Below are positions 41,701-49,736 of a stretch of DNA of 64,000 nt, piece after piece. Numbering within the stretch: position 1 is the first letter of the stretch; the number at the start of each line of letters is the position of its first letter. Under the pieces are notes generated by a model. The model was not told where the DNA came from. It saw only the letters and a program-made list of their open reading frames with translations, and ran no database searches. The stretch lies in the NCBI RefSeq assembly GCF_026341035.1, contig NZ_JAPEOQ010000002.1, positions 2,542,001 through 2,606,000 of the forward strand. Direction: 5' to 3'. The DNA is from Streptomyces sp. NBC_01016. GTDB lineage: Bacteria > Actinomycetota > Actinomycetes > Streptomycetales > Streptomycetaceae. Position numbers and translations under genes: made by a program.

Positions 41701-42730
41701 CGGCTCCACTGCCGCGCTGCGCATCGAGCTCGACTCGGTGCCCGTCGCCCGCCAGGAGAAGGTGCAGTACTACGAGAACGACGCGGGCGACCGGCCCATG
41801 TTCTTCACCCACCACCTCGGCCCGCTGCCGGCCGGGGAACACGAGCTCCGGGTCGTCGCCGAGACCGCCGACCCCGAGCACGCGGTGTCCGTCGACGCCC
41901 TCGTGCACGGGAAGGGCCTCCGGCAGACCGTGGTCAGCGGCCCGGAGTGGATCAGCGGCGCGGACGGACCGCCGGCCCGCGTGAAACGGGGCCTCGGCGC
42001 CGGACTCACCCATACGCACACGGCGCGCCGCCCGCACCCGCTGCCCGATGCCGCCTGGCTGGCCGGGCGGCCGGAGGTCGGAGAGCCCGCGGTGCGCTTC
42101 TCGGCCGCACGCTCCGCGGCCCCGCGCCTCCAGGAGTTCGAGGTCCTGCTGCCTGCGGGCGCGGTCGAGGCATCGCTCCCGGTGCCGGTCGAGAGCGCCG
42201 AGCTCGCCGGTGCCGCCGTGTCCGTCGAAGCCGGGCGCCTCACGCTGGACCGCCCCTTGGACCGCCCGGCCACGCTGATCGTGCGCACCGCCCCTCGCGC
42301 GTTCGACGTCGGCGGGGCGGCGTGGGACGGCCCGGTCGTGGTGCGCACGGAGTCCTTCGTGGGCCCGTTCGAGGACTGGCGGGACGCCGGACTCGGCGCC
42401 TGGAGCGGCGCCGTGCGCTCCGCGCGGTCGATCCACGTGGCCGAGAGGGAGCGCGTCCGCCTCGACCTGGGCCGTGTCCGCGGTGCCGTCGTGATCGCGG
42501 TCGACGACAACGTGGTGGGCGAACTCTTCTGCAGCCCCTTCGCCCTGGATCTGGGCGAACTCGCCCCCGGAGAACACCGGTTGACGGTCACCGTGTACGG
42601 CACGCTCGCGCCACGCCTCGACTCGATCAGCCCGACCCACTTCCTGCGACCGTCTCAACTCCACACCGGTGTACGTGGCCCGGTCCGACTCACCCGCCGA
42701 AGCGTGGGCGGTGATGTCCACGTGACGTGA
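38750..42730 (+). CDS. GH106-type alpha-L-rhamnosidase (large, cytoplasmic)
   Basis: The 1326-aa protein begins near GPVPLWWWSGGPVTRERVRW, then QLERFVQGAIHDVVLMN, the family start with the W-W-W-x-G-G motif of GH106. The barrel continues with GVRLWFYDQIGFSGANVQGT, ITGSFQDELPAMPTW, YYHLVRTELAEE-like segments and VWIESFHSSGWGGTLEDTWD. Beta-sandwich domains follow (HLSVRTVLRVEEPGPYLLTV; VRLDLGRVRGAVVIAVDDN). GH106 enzymes remove alpha-L-rhamnose, acting for example on rhamnogalacturonan side chains and flavonoid glycosides. No signal peptide is visible. GTG 38750 follows GGAAGGA. The level of identity to characterised GH106 enzymes cannot be judged here. It closes the rhamnoside operon. Confidence 0.78.
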   Translation: MDQDLTDLFDNPPAHNGPVPLWWWSGGPVTRERVRWQLERFVQGAIHDVVLMNLAPKGPTYGAQPDDPPWFSERWWDLVTYTCDVADELGVRLWFYDQIGFSGANVQGTVVATHPEAAGRVLRTAVTEVGEDGTLPLAERDHVVGVYGDRAGDGWQRLDVRDGRVDAAPGTRIRVVTWRDTAFDYLDPHACALLLDAVHGEFERRLGDRLGNVITGSFQDELPAMPTWSARFAAEFERRRGYDLLDHLPSLWERGGDADDAVRADYHLVRTELAEEAFFRPLGEWHERWGMLVGADQTNPARAGWPTQSSQLYGDYFTTHRWINAVGSDHEGDARVHSSMADLYGHPRVWIESFHSSGWGGTLEDTWDWLLPFFRSGADLYNPHAAYLDTRAGWFEWAPPGTDFRQPYYAVYPSFARAVARTSALLTWGDHVVDVGVLYPSTTGHAELAPDEPIDYFGEGPIGGPHERADRAHITYQALTGTNNWFRHTPSLLDRAGIDFDVVDEDSLHRATAGDGKLRVGALGFRTVLLPSVTHLRPGTAEQLVALLDAGGQVVVVGADPVTVTGRDSSTALAALVEHPKLIRADTPEQAVRLTADAGTPAWAPHGLRARRRGDVTAAFVPAAEPNATAYPLRQDPDSLHWDEIDFDPGRYAARTHVDVAGPVAEAEVWNPATGERRPAPIVPSSAGSRIEVDLAGAPAVFVVWRAGERRPEHPAQPAAATPAPPVVEEPLDDGWTHELVPTLDNTWGDMALPAGPDDVPLEVWRMRWRDGEAEPVDVRATFGQQVLVHGPSATPPGPLGERDAERVHKGAELADPDWQLHRFSASRGLDTDHGHRYEPKGFVPEEFLVLPAPGEGEHLSVRTVLRVEEPGPYLLTVAAPAAKQVWFDGVPCTADGDRYATTMPVRFSGRTAVLEYRVGAGELPATVHGNHPETLGSWFMLERPQQHVERPEFIAPGQVAGGEGDVRTRFRTPSDADGVTLVTGSTAALRIELDSVPVARQEKVQYYENDAGDRPMFFTHHLGPLPAGEHELRVVAETADPEHAVSVDALVHGKGLRQTVVSGPEWISGADGPPARVKRGLGAGLTHTHTARRPHPLPDAAWLAGRPEVGEPAVRFSAARSAAPRLQEFEVLLPAGAVEASLPVPVESAELAGAAVSVEAGRLTLDRPLDRPATLIVRTAPRAFDVGGAAWDGPVVVRTESFVGPFEDWRDAGLGAWSGAVRSARSIHVAERERVRLDLGRVRGAVVIAVDDNVVGELFCSPFALDLGELAPGEHRLTVTVYGTLAPRLDSISPTHFLRPSQLHTGVRGPVRLTRRSVGGDVHVT

Positions 42731-42739
42731 TGCCGCGCA

Positions 42740-42760
42740 CGGCGGCGGGGCGCGCCGCCG
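42740..42760 (+). terminator. Hairpin after the GH106 gene
   Basis: CGGCGGCG (42740-42747) pairs with 42753-42760 around a 5-base loop, ten bases after the stop at 42730. The stem is short but wholly G/C. Confidence 0.5.
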
Positions 42761-42992
42761 CGGGAGCGGTCGTCCGGAACGGTGTGAGCAACACTCGGTG
42801 AGGCTTCCCCAGCCGGTCTGTGGCGCTGTAGCGCCCAGGCCACAGACCCGGCACACCGTCCCGCGGTCCCCCACACGGGAGAGCCGCCGGGCGACATGCG
42901 CCCCGGAGCCTCACCAAGGCCATGGGCGAGAACTGGCCACGCCTGAGGGCGGCCCGAATTCTCGCTCCGGACGACTGGAAGAATGCCCGGCT

Positions 42993-43661
42993 GTGACGAT
43001 TCGTGTGCTGATGGTGGATGACCAGGAGATGGTGCGCCGCGGAATGGGGCGGATCCTCGAGAGTCAACCGGACATCGAAGTGGTCGGTGAGGCCGCCGAC
43101 GGAGTAGCCGCACTGGAACAGGCCCGCCTGCTGCGGCCCGATGTCGCTCTCATGGACGTGCGCATGCCCCGGATGGATGGGCTCGAGGTCACCCGCAGGC
43201 TGCTCGAACCCGCCTCCGGGCTCACCACGAAGGTCGTCGTTGTGACGACCTTCGACCTGGACGAGTATGTGTATCCGGCGCTGCGCTACGGCGCTTCAGG
43301 ATTCCTGCTCAAGCGCTCGGGGCCCACGCTGCTCGTGGAGGCGGTCCGTGCGGCCATGGTGGGGGACAGCCTCATCAGTCCCTCGATCACGGTCCGGCTG
43401 CTGCGCCATGTCACAGGCAACGGAGCTTCCGCTGGGGCGGGTTCGGCGCGGCCGGCGATGGTCGAACCGCTCACCAAGCGGGAGGTCGAGGTCGCTGGAA
43501 AGGTGGCCGAGGGCCTGACCAACGCCGACATCGCCGGCGAGATGTTCATCTCGCCGGGCACCGTCAAGACACATGTCGCGAGCATCCAGCGCAAGCTCGG
43601 TGTCCGCAATCGGGTCGGCATCGCCGTCCGGGCCTGGGAGATGGGGTACGCCCCTTCCTAG
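42993..43661 (+). CDS. NarL/FixJ-family response regulator
   Basis: This 222-aa regulator has a receiver domain (VLMVDDQEMVRRGMGRILES, phospho-acceptor Asp55 in VALMDVRMPRMDG, Lys in FLLKRSG) and a LuxR-type helix-turn-helix (LTKREVEVAGKVAEGLTNAD, IAGEMFISPGTVKTHVASIQ, RKLGVRNR). GTG 42993 begins at the conserved VTIRVLMVDD; the frame is open further upstream without family sequence. The gene precedes its kinase gene by 10 bases, and the pair lies directly upstream of an ABC transporter operon that it probably controls. Confidence 0.9.
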   Translation: MTIRVLMVDDQEMVRRGMGRILESQPDIEVVGEAADGVAALEQARLLRPDVALMDVRMPRMDGLEVTRRLLEPASGLTTKVVVVTTFDLDEYVYPALRYGASGFLLKRSGPTLLVEAVRAAMVGDSLISPSITVRLLRHVTGNGASAGAGSARPAMVEPLTKREVEVAGKVAEGLTNADIAGEMFISPGTVKTHVASIQRKLGVRNRVGIAVRAWEMGYAPS

Positions 43662-43671
43662 GCTGAGGCAC

Positions 43672-44877
43672 ATGATGCGAACCACACCCATCGGACTCGG
43701 GCGCCGGCGCGCCTTATGGTGCGGGCTGACGCTCGTCCTGCTGGGGCTGCCGGCGTTCCTCGGACCGCCCATGGCCCTGCTGCTCGCCCTGGTCGCGGTC
43801 GCCACCGTGCTTGCCGCCCTCGTGCCCTGGCCTCTGGGCCCGGTCACCCTGGTCCGGGCCGGATACGTGGTCGCCGTCCTCTCACTTGCCGTGGACCTCG
43901 GGTACCGGGGGCAGCAGGGGCTCACTCTGCTGTGGATGCCCTTCGAGTTCGCCGCACTGCTGGTGCTCACCGCACGCCTCGTACGCCGCGAACCCCGCCC
44001 GGTGCTCCCGGGTGCGACCCTCGCGATCGCCGCACTGGTGCTCCCACTGCGCTTCACCGTGCGCAACCCCGAGTCGGGCACCAACGGGTCCCTGCTCATG
44101 CTGGTGCTCACGCTGGTCCCCGTGCTCTGCGCGGTCGGCATCGGCATGCGGCTGCGTACCACGGACACCCGAAGCCGCCTGGCGGTTCTTGAGGCCCGCA
44201 GGGACCAGCGGCTGCACATGGCCCGCGTCCTGCACGACTTCGTCGCCCATGAACTGACCGGCATGGTCCTGGAGGTGCAGGCGGCACGCACCAGCGCCTA
44301 CGACCCGGGCGAGTACGACGCCTTCCTCGCCCGGCTGGAGGAGTCGGGACTGCGGGCCCTCGATCAGATGGACCGCACCCTGGACACCCTGCGCCAGGCC
44401 GAGCAACTGCCCGCGCACGGCGGAGCCGCCGATGAGCCGGCCGAGGCTCCGACCCGGGTCCACGGACTCGTCGACCTGCCCGACCTCACGGAGCGCTTCT
44501 CGGCATCCACGTCCATCCCGACCGAACTCGACCTGGACGAAACGCTGGTGGGCACCCTGCGTCGGGAGATCGACGAAACCGCGTACACCCTGGTCCTTGA
44601 GGCGCTGACGAACGTACGCCGTCATGCCGCGGGAGCGACCTCAGTGAGGGTCAGCGTACGCCGGGACGCCGAGGACCGGTTGTGCGTGAAGGTCATCGAC
44701 AACGGTGGACAGAGCAGCCCGCTGACCGGGGACCGGGACGGCGGCGGCACCGGCCTCGCGGGTCTCGACGAGCGGTTCGCCCTGCTGGGCGGGGGACTTG
44801 AGGCCGGACCCGACGGCACGGGCTGGCAGGTCACCGGCATCCTGCCGCTCCTGCAGCGGCTCGACGACACCGGCTGA
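43672..44877 (+). CDS. Sensor histidine kinase (HisKA_3 type)
   Basis: The 401-aa kinase has five to six N-terminal membrane helices (about residues 10-165), then the dimerisation/phospho-acceptor helix RVLHDFVAHELTGMVLEVQA with His188. The GHKL ATPase domain has LVLEALTNVRRHAAGATSVR (N box), VIDNGGQSSP (D box) and GGGTGLAGLDERFALLGG (G box). It is of the NarL-partner kind that senses within or near the membrane; the signal is unknown. ATG 43672 and 43675 are adjacent; GAGG lies just upstream. The kinase ends 146 bases before the lipoprotein gene. Confidence 0.9.
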   Translation: MMRTTPIGLGRRRALWCGLTLVLLGLPAFLGPPMALLLALVAVATVLAALVPWPLGPVTLVRAGYVVAVLSLAVDLGYRGQQGLTLLWMPFEFAALLVLTARLVRREPRPVLPGATLAIAALVLPLRFTVRNPESGTNGSLLMLVLTLVPVLCAVGIGMRLRTTDTRSRLAVLEARRDQRLHMARVLHDFVAHELTGMVLEVQAARTSAYDPGEYDAFLARLEESGLRALDQMDRTLDTLRQAEQLPAHGGAADEPAEAPTRVHGLVDLPDLTERFSASTSIPTELDLDETLVGTLRREIDETAYTLVLEALTNVRRHAAGATSVRVSVRRDAEDRLCVKVIDNGGQSSPLTGDRDGGGTGLAGLDERFALLGGGLEAGPDGTGWQVTGILPLLQRLDDTG

Positions 44878-45023
44878 ACCACGCCCGGGGCGGGACTCGC
44901 CCAGACCCCGGCACCGGTCCCGAATCAGTCCCCGAATATCTGCCGAACGGCAGATGCCCAAAGGGGCGCGGCAGACGAGTCTTGGATCACTCACCGAGAG
45001 AGACAAGAACCCCGGAGGACACC

Positions 45024-45464
45024 GTGCTCCCTCGCAACTGGTCCCGCGCCCTGTTGGCCGCCCCCGCCGTAGCCGTTCTGGTCACAGCCACCGGATGCGC
45101 CAGCGCGAAGGACGCCGAACCCGAGAAGAAGACGTTCTCCTTCCAGGGGAACACCCTCGACGTCAGGTCTCACGGCATCCCCACCGACCTGGTCGCCTCG
45201 GGCCGCGACGACGTCCTTGTCACCCGGTGGTTCGACGTGGGCTTGGGCGCCGACGACGAGGCGAGCTGGGAACTGGCCAAGGGCGCGCTCGATCTGCGGG
45301 CCATGTGCAGCAAGCTCGCCAACTGCGATGTGCGCTTCAAGGTCGAGGTGCCCAAGTCCGTGAAGGTGCTGCGCAACGGCCGCCCCACGGATCTCAAGGG
45401 GGCCAAGAGCCAGGCTGCGGGCAGCCCGTCGCAGGCCGCCACCGCCATCCGGACTCGGGTGTAA
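45024..45464 (+). CDS. Small lipoprotein encoded with an ABC transporter
   Basis: This 146-aa protein has a signal peptide (LPRNWSRALLAAPAVAVLVT) and lipobox ATGC, then a charged linker (KDAEPEKKT). A beta-rich domain follows: FSFQGNTLDVRSHGIPTDLV, DDVLVTRWFDVGLGADDEAS, LANCDVRFKVEVPKSVKVL. The pattern of 'strand, short turn, strand' and V-x-V-x-x-D-V loosely resembles DUF4097 beta-helix proteins; I am not sure. GTG 45024 follows CGGAGGAC; the frame extends to 44982 without a site. Thirteen bases separate it from the ABC ATPase gene. It may be an external sensor or partner for the transporter and the two-component pair. Confidence 0.72.
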   Translation: MLPRNWSRALLAAPAVAVLVTATGCASAKDAEPEKKTFSFQGNTLDVRSHGIPTDLVASGRDDVLVTRWFDVGLGADDEASWELAKGALDLRAMCSKLANCDVRFKVEVPKSVKVLRNGRPTDLKGAKSQAAGSPSQAATAIRTRV

Positions 45465-45477
45465 GGGAGCCACCGGC

Positions 45478-46401
45478 ATGCTGGAACTCATCGACATCAC
45501 GAAGGTCTACCGGGGCGGCAAGCGCGCCGTGGACGGGATGACCCTGCGCATGGAGAGCGGAATGCTCGGCCTGCTCGGCCCCAACGGCGCCGGCAAGTCC
45601 TCGCTCATGCGGATCGCCTCCACCGTCACCCGCCCCACCAGCGGGCAGGTCGTGTTCAACGGCACCGACGTGGTGGCCAAACCGGACGTGCTGCGTCAGG
45701 CCCTCGGCTACCTGCCGCAGGACTTCGGGGTCTACCCGAACCTGACCTCACGGGAGTTCCTCTCCTACCTGGCCGCGGCCAAGGGCCTGTCCGCCCGCTC
45801 CGCACGCGCACGTATCGACGAACTTCTCCAACTGGTCAACCTGACAGAGGCGGTCAAACGACCTCTGGGCAAGTACTCCGGGGGCATGATGCGCCGCGTC
45901 GGCATCGCCCAGGCATTGCTCGCCGACCCGCAAGTGATCATTGTCGACGAGCCCACCGCGGGCCTCGACCCCGAAGAACGCGTCCGCTTCCGCAACCTGC
46001 TCAGCGATCTGGCCGCGGACCGCGTGGTCATGCTCTCCACCCACATCGTCTCCGACGTCGAGTCGGTCGCCGCCGACATCGCGGTCGTCGCACAGGGGCG
46101 GCTACTGCGCCGTGGCTCCCCCGAGGACCTCCTCGCCGCGGTGGACGGCTGGGTGTGGGACGTCCTCGTGGACCCGGCCGATGTTGCCGCCGTACGAGAG
46201 CGTCACCTCGTCTCCCGGATGGTGCGCACCACCAGCGGCGTACGGTTGCGGCTGATCACTCATGTGCCGCCGTACGCCACGGCGCAGCCAGTCACTCCCG
46301 ACCTTGAGGACGCCTATCTGGCGATCGTCAACCAAGTCGGCCCGAAGAGCAGCGAGTTCACCTCGCAGGACCGGACCGTGGACCTGAGGGGCGGCTGGTG
46401 A
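45478..46401 (+). CDS. ABC transporter ATPase (export/ABC-2 type)
   Basis: The 307-aa ATPase has Walker A GLLGPNGAGKSSLMR (residues 31-45), Q-loop YLPQDFGVYPNLTSREFLSY, signature LGKYSGGMMRRVGIAQALLA, Walker B QVIIVDEPTAGLDPEE and H-loop STHIVSDVE. It belongs to the CcmA/DrrA-like group that powers ABC-2 permeases. The C-terminal 80 residues form the usual extra domain. The stop overlaps the permease start (GTGATG). Substrate unknown. Confidence 0.92.
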   Translation: MLELIDITKVYRGGKRAVDGMTLRMESGMLGLLGPNGAGKSSLMRIASTVTRPTSGQVVFNGTDVVAKPDVLRQALGYLPQDFGVYPNLTSREFLSYLAAAKGLSARSARARIDELLQLVNLTEAVKRPLGKYSGGMMRRVGIAQALLADPQVIIVDEPTAGLDPEERVRFRNLLSDLAADRVVMLSTHIVSDVESVAADIAVVAQGRLLRRGSPEDLLAAVDGWVWDVLVDPADVAAVRERHLVSRMVRTTSGVRLRLITHVPPYATAQPVTPDLEDAYLAIVNQVGPKSSEFTSQDRTVDLRGGW

Positions 46402-48017
46402 TGGGTGCTCTCTTCCGGCTCGCGAAAGCCGACTTCTGGGACCGGGTGAGGCGCCCGGCGTACGCGGCGATCCTCTGCGCCGCGGTCGGTCTGGGCTACC
46501 TCGCCACGCCCGGCAGGGACGCCGGCTGGGTCGTGATGCAGATCGGCCGCTACCGAGGCGAGTACAACAGCGCCTACATCGGCATGGTCGTCGCCCTCGC
46601 GGGCGCGGTCTGGCTCTGTCTCGGTGGTTTCTATGTCGTACGCAATGCCATCTCCCGCGATGAGAGGACCGGTGTGGGACGGCTGCTCGCGGCCACCCCG
46701 ATCAGCAACGCCACCTATCTCCTGGCGAAGTTCCTGAGCAGTGTGCTGGTCCTGGCCTCCATGCTGGGTGTGCTCGTGGTCACCGCGGTGGTCATGCAGC
46801 TGGCGCGTGGCGAGGTCCTGGCCGTCGATCCCGTCGAACTGCTCAAGCCCTTCGTGCTGATCGCACTGCCCCTCATGGTGTTCACCGCGGCCGCGGCGCT
46901 CCTCTTCGAGACCATCCCGCTGCTGCGGGCGGGGCTCGGCAACATCCTCTGGTTCTTCATCTGGGCGTTCATCGCCATCGGCGGGCAGTCGCCCAACGCC
47001 CCGCTCGGCGGGATCGGTGTGCACGGCGTCGTGCAGTCGCTCGGCGGTGACATGAGGGCCCAGGGCATCGACCCCTCCAAGGTCGGCGAGTTCAGTCTCG
47101 GCCTGACCCTGGTGGACAAGCCGCTCGACACGTTCGTCTGGCACGGCTTCGGCCCCGACGCCGACTATCTGCTCTCGCGGCTCGCCCTGGTCCTGATCGC
47201 GGCCGCCCTTGTCCTCGTCCCGGCCTTGTGGTTCCCGCGCTTCGACCCGGCGCGCGGTCGTGAGGTGGCTGATCCGGCGCGGCAGAATCCTGCCGACGAC
47301 TCCCGGGCCTTCCCGGTCACCCCTGCCGTCGTCCTGTACGAGGAGCCCGGCGCCGCCCGCCCCGATGCCTTCGGTGGCGTCCCCAAGACGCCGGTCAAGC
47401 GCGGGAACGCGACCCTGCGCCTGCTGTTCGGGGAGGTGCGCATCCTGATCCAGGGCGTTCCGCTCTGGTGGTGGGGTGGAGTCCTCGCACTCGCCGCGAT
47501 CTCCCAGATGATCACCCCCGCGACCGGCGTCGCCAGGTTCCTGCTGCCGATGTCCTGGATCTGGCCCGTGCTGATCTGGTCCCGGCTCGGCACTCAGCGC
47601 CATGAATCCGGGGTCGAGGCGATCCTCGGCGCGTACCCCACCGCCCGTCGCCGCATCGCCTCCGAGTGGGCAGCAGGCTTCCTGCTCACCGCGGTCGTGG
47701 GCATCGGACCGGCCGTGCGGATGGCCACCGGATCGGACACCACGGGCCTCTTCCACTGGTTCCTCGGCGCGTTGTTCATTCCCTCCTTCGCTCTGGTCCT
47801 CGGCACGCTCAGCCGTACCCACCGCCTCTTCCAGGCCGCCTATCTGCCCCTCTGGTACGGCACGGTCAACGGCATCACGCCGCTCGACTTCATGGGCGCC
47901 CTCCGCGGGCCCGACGGAGTGCCGGTCGGCATGTCCCCGGGCCTGCTCATCGGCAGCACCGCGGTGATGCTCGCCATCGTCTTCGCCTCGAGCGCGGCCC
48001 GACGCGCGGCTTCGTGA
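46401..48017 (+). CDS. ABC-2 type permease, large (538 aa)
   Basis: About 12 helices are visible, arranged as two similar halves: LFRLAKADFWDRVRRPAYAA with the first six helices up to about residue 290, then a cytoplasmic linker and a second block starting ATLRLLFGEVRILIQGVPLW. Segments such as RDERTGVGRLLAATPISNAT, YLLAKFLSSVLVLASMLGVL and LIWSRLGTQRHESGVEAILG (both halves have R-x-x-G-x-x-x-x-L) show the ABC-2 coupling regions. The length suggests a duplicated permease acting as its own dimer. GTG 46398 or ATG 46401 starts it inside the preceding stop. Confidence 0.85.
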   Translation: MGALFRLAKADFWDRVRRPAYAAILCAAVGLGYLATPGRDAGWVVMQIGRYRGEYNSAYIGMVVALAGAVWLCLGGFYVVRNAISRDERTGVGRLLAATPISNATYLLAKFLSSVLVLASMLGVLVVTAVVMQLARGEVLAVDPVELLKPFVLIALPLMVFTAAAALLFETIPLLRAGLGNILWFFIWAFIAIGGQSPNAPLGGIGVHGVVQSLGGDMRAQGIDPSKVGEFSLGLTLVDKPLDTFVWHGFGPDADYLLSRLALVLIAAALVLVPALWFPRFDPARGREVADPARQNPADDSRAFPVTPAVVLYEEPGAARPDAFGGVPKTPVKRGNATLRLLFGEVRILIQGVPLWWWGGVLALAAISQMITPATGVARFLLPMSWIWPVLIWSRLGTQRHESGVEAILGAYPTARRRIASEWAAGFLLTAVVGIGPAVRMATGSDTTGLFHWFLGALFIPSFALVLGTLSRTHRLFQAAYLPLWYGTVNGITPLDFMGALRGPDGVPVGMSPGLLIGSTAVMLAIVFASSAARRAAS

Positions 48018-48048
48018 CGCCCGGAACTGCTCGGGCACCGCACAAAAG

Positions 48049-48087
48049 CCGGCCGGGGCCGCCCTTTTGCAGGGCGGCCCCGGCCGG
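48049..48087 (+). terminator. Strong terminator after the ABC operon
   Basis: A perfect 17-bp stem (CCGGCCGGGGCCGCCCT at 48049-48065 with 48071-48087) and a five-base loop lie 31 bases after the permease stop, preceded by CAAAAG. Confidence 0.85.
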
Positions 48088-48160
48088 TGCACCGGAGGCC
48101 CGATCGCTCTGTGGTGCACGTGCGGAGTACCACCCCTGCGCCCACGGCACTTTGCTGTCC

Positions 48161-48295
48161 CTAGGACTTGAGTGCGGCGCGCAGGCGCTCCGCGTAGGCG
48201 CGGCGGCGTTCGGCGGGGAGCGAGTCGGGCTGCGGGGCCGTGCCCCTCGTTCCGTAGAACGGGCAGTCGTAGTCAACGGGTTCGTGGTTGTGCAC
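48161..48295 (-). pseudogene. Miniature HIT-family gene, in-frame deletion copy of the gene at 60646-61089
   Basis: A 44-aa frame starts GTG 48295 behind AGGAAGG, reads HNHEPVDYDCPF, then YGTRGT, then APQPDSLPAERRRAYAERLR and AALKS. Its two ends are almost identical to the first 13 and last 27 residues of the 147-aa HIT protein at 60646-61089. About 310 bases between, with the nucleotide-binding core and HxHxH motif, are gone, yet the frame is kept. Flanking bases on both sides also match the other locus. It cannot be a HIT hydrolase; it is either a relic or a tiny unknown peptide. Confidence 0.8.
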
Positions 48296-48557
48296 GGGGC
48301 ACCTTCCTGACTGTTTGTCGAATCCGGGAAGGGGACTGATGCAGGTCTGGGTGAGAGCCTGACCTGCCCCACCGTTCGGGCTCCAGGTTCGGTGGCCAAC
48401 CGGCAGTCGGGAGCAGCGCCAAACCGCACCCGTCGGAACACGCCTCGTCGACGCCAAGCCCGCAGCCCCAGCACACCGTCCCAAGCCACCCTTGTCCCCA
48501 CCCACTCATTCCGATACCGTATTTATTAAAGCCGGTTTCCATAAGGGGATGGGGGCG
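48296..48557. other. Promoter region of the ROK-led sugar operon
   Basis: No gene is recognised. The AT-rich string CGTATTTATTAAAGCCGG (about 48518-48535), unusual in this GC-rich window, lies just before the ROK start; TTTATTAAA is nearly self-complementary and is a plausible operator and/or -10 region. The part from 48301 to about 48340 matches bases upstream of the full HIT gene. Confidence 0.5.
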
Positions 48558-49736
48558 ATGGACACCGCGATGGACACTGCACGGGAGGCCGTTCAGGCGG
48601 AGCGGGCGGCGAATCAGGTTGCGTGTCTGGGGGTGTTGGCCGAGGCCGATGAGGCGTGCACGATCGGTGTGATCAGTGAGGCCACCGGGCTGTCGCGGCC
48701 GACGGTGCGGGCCGTTCTCGACGACCTCGTCGAACTCGGAATGGTCGAGGGCGTCAGCGCCGCGACGGCAGGGCCCGGCCGGCCTGCCCGTGCTTTTCGG
48801 TTCGCGCGTGAGGGCGGCCTTGTCGCCGGGGTCGACCTGGGGCCCCGAGGGGCGCGCGCGGTCATCTGTGACCTGTCCGGGCGCCGGGCCGGTTACGCGG
48901 AAGTGCCGCCCCACAAGCACGCCGACCTCGCGTTGATTTCGCGCGCGCTCGACGCCGCGGCCGGTTCGTCCGACCTTGACCACGACCTCGGACGGCTGCG
49001 TGCGGTCGGTGTCGCGCTGCCCGGTGTCGTCGAGACGGACGGGCGGCTGCGTGCCAGTCTCGCGCTGCCGGACCTGGTCGGTCTGCCGGTCGCGGAGCTG
49101 CTGGCGAAGGACCTCGGCCGGTCCGTGGTCGTGGACAACGACATCAAGCTGGCCGGTCTCGCGGAGCAGCGCGCGGGCGCGGGCCGCGGGTATTCCGATG
49201 TCGTCTATCTGCAGATCGGTCACCGGCTGTCCGTGTCGGTCGTGTTGGACGGTTCGATCCGGCAGGGCAGTCATCGCCTCGCGGGCGAACTCGGTGCGCA
49301 GCGCGGCATGCGCTGGACGCGGAACGCGCGGCGAGGGCAGTTGGTCTGGTCGTCGCGCCCGACGAGCGCGCAGGTGCTGAGCGCCGCCGCCGCGGGCGAC
49401 GCCGACGCACAGGCCGAAGTCGAGGACTTCTGCGCGCAGATCGCCGAGCGGGTCGCGACTGTGCTGCTGGTGGTCGACCCCGAGGTCGTGGTCGTGCGGG
49501 GCGGTGCGGCGAAGGACGTCGGAGCGCTTCTGCGGCCGCTCGAAGCCGCGATCGAGAAGGAGTTGGTCTTTCCCGAGCGTCCGTCGTTCGTCGCGTCCGG
49601 TCTGGGGCGCGAGGCGGTGGTGCTCGGTGCCGTCGGCAACGCGTTCGACCAGTGCGGTTCAGAGATCTACGGAGTCCACGGCTATCCCAGCCCGTGGGCC
49701 CGCATCACACACGACGTGGAGGGGATCACCAAGTGA
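48558..49736 (+). CDS. ROK-family transcriptional regulator
   Basis: The 392-aa protein has an N-terminal winged helix (NQVACLGVLAEADEACTIGV, ISEATGLSRPTVRAVLDDLV) followed by the sugar-kinase-like ROK domain (LVAGVDLGPRGARAVICDLS, VGVALPGVVETDGRLRASLA, VVDNDIKLAGLAEQRAG, VVVVRGGAAKDVGALLRPLE). The zinc-binding C-x-C-G-x-x-G-C motif of many ROK proteins is missing: that segment reads LGAQRGMRWTRNARRGQ. This points to a pure regulator with altered sugar response. ATG 48558 and ATG 48549 are both possible. The stop overlaps the next gene as GTGA, so it is the first gene of the sugar operon. Confidence 0.88.
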   Translation: MDTAMDTAREAVQAERAANQVACLGVLAEADEACTIGVISEATGLSRPTVRAVLDDLVELGMVEGVSAATAGPGRPARAFRFAREGGLVAGVDLGPRGARAVICDLSGRRAGYAEVPPHKHADLALISRALDAAAGSSDLDHDLGRLRAVGVALPGVVETDGRLRASLALPDLVGLPVAELLAKDLGRSVVVDNDIKLAGLAEQRAGAGRGYSDVVYLQIGHRLSVSVVLDGSIRQGSHRLAGELGAQRGMRWTRNARRGQLVWSSRPTSAQVLSAAAAGDADAQAEVEDFCAQIAERVATVLLVVDPEVVVVRGGAAKDVGALLRPLEAAIEKELVFPERPSFVASGLGREAVVLGAVGNAFDQCGSEIYGVHGYPSPWARITHDVEGITK

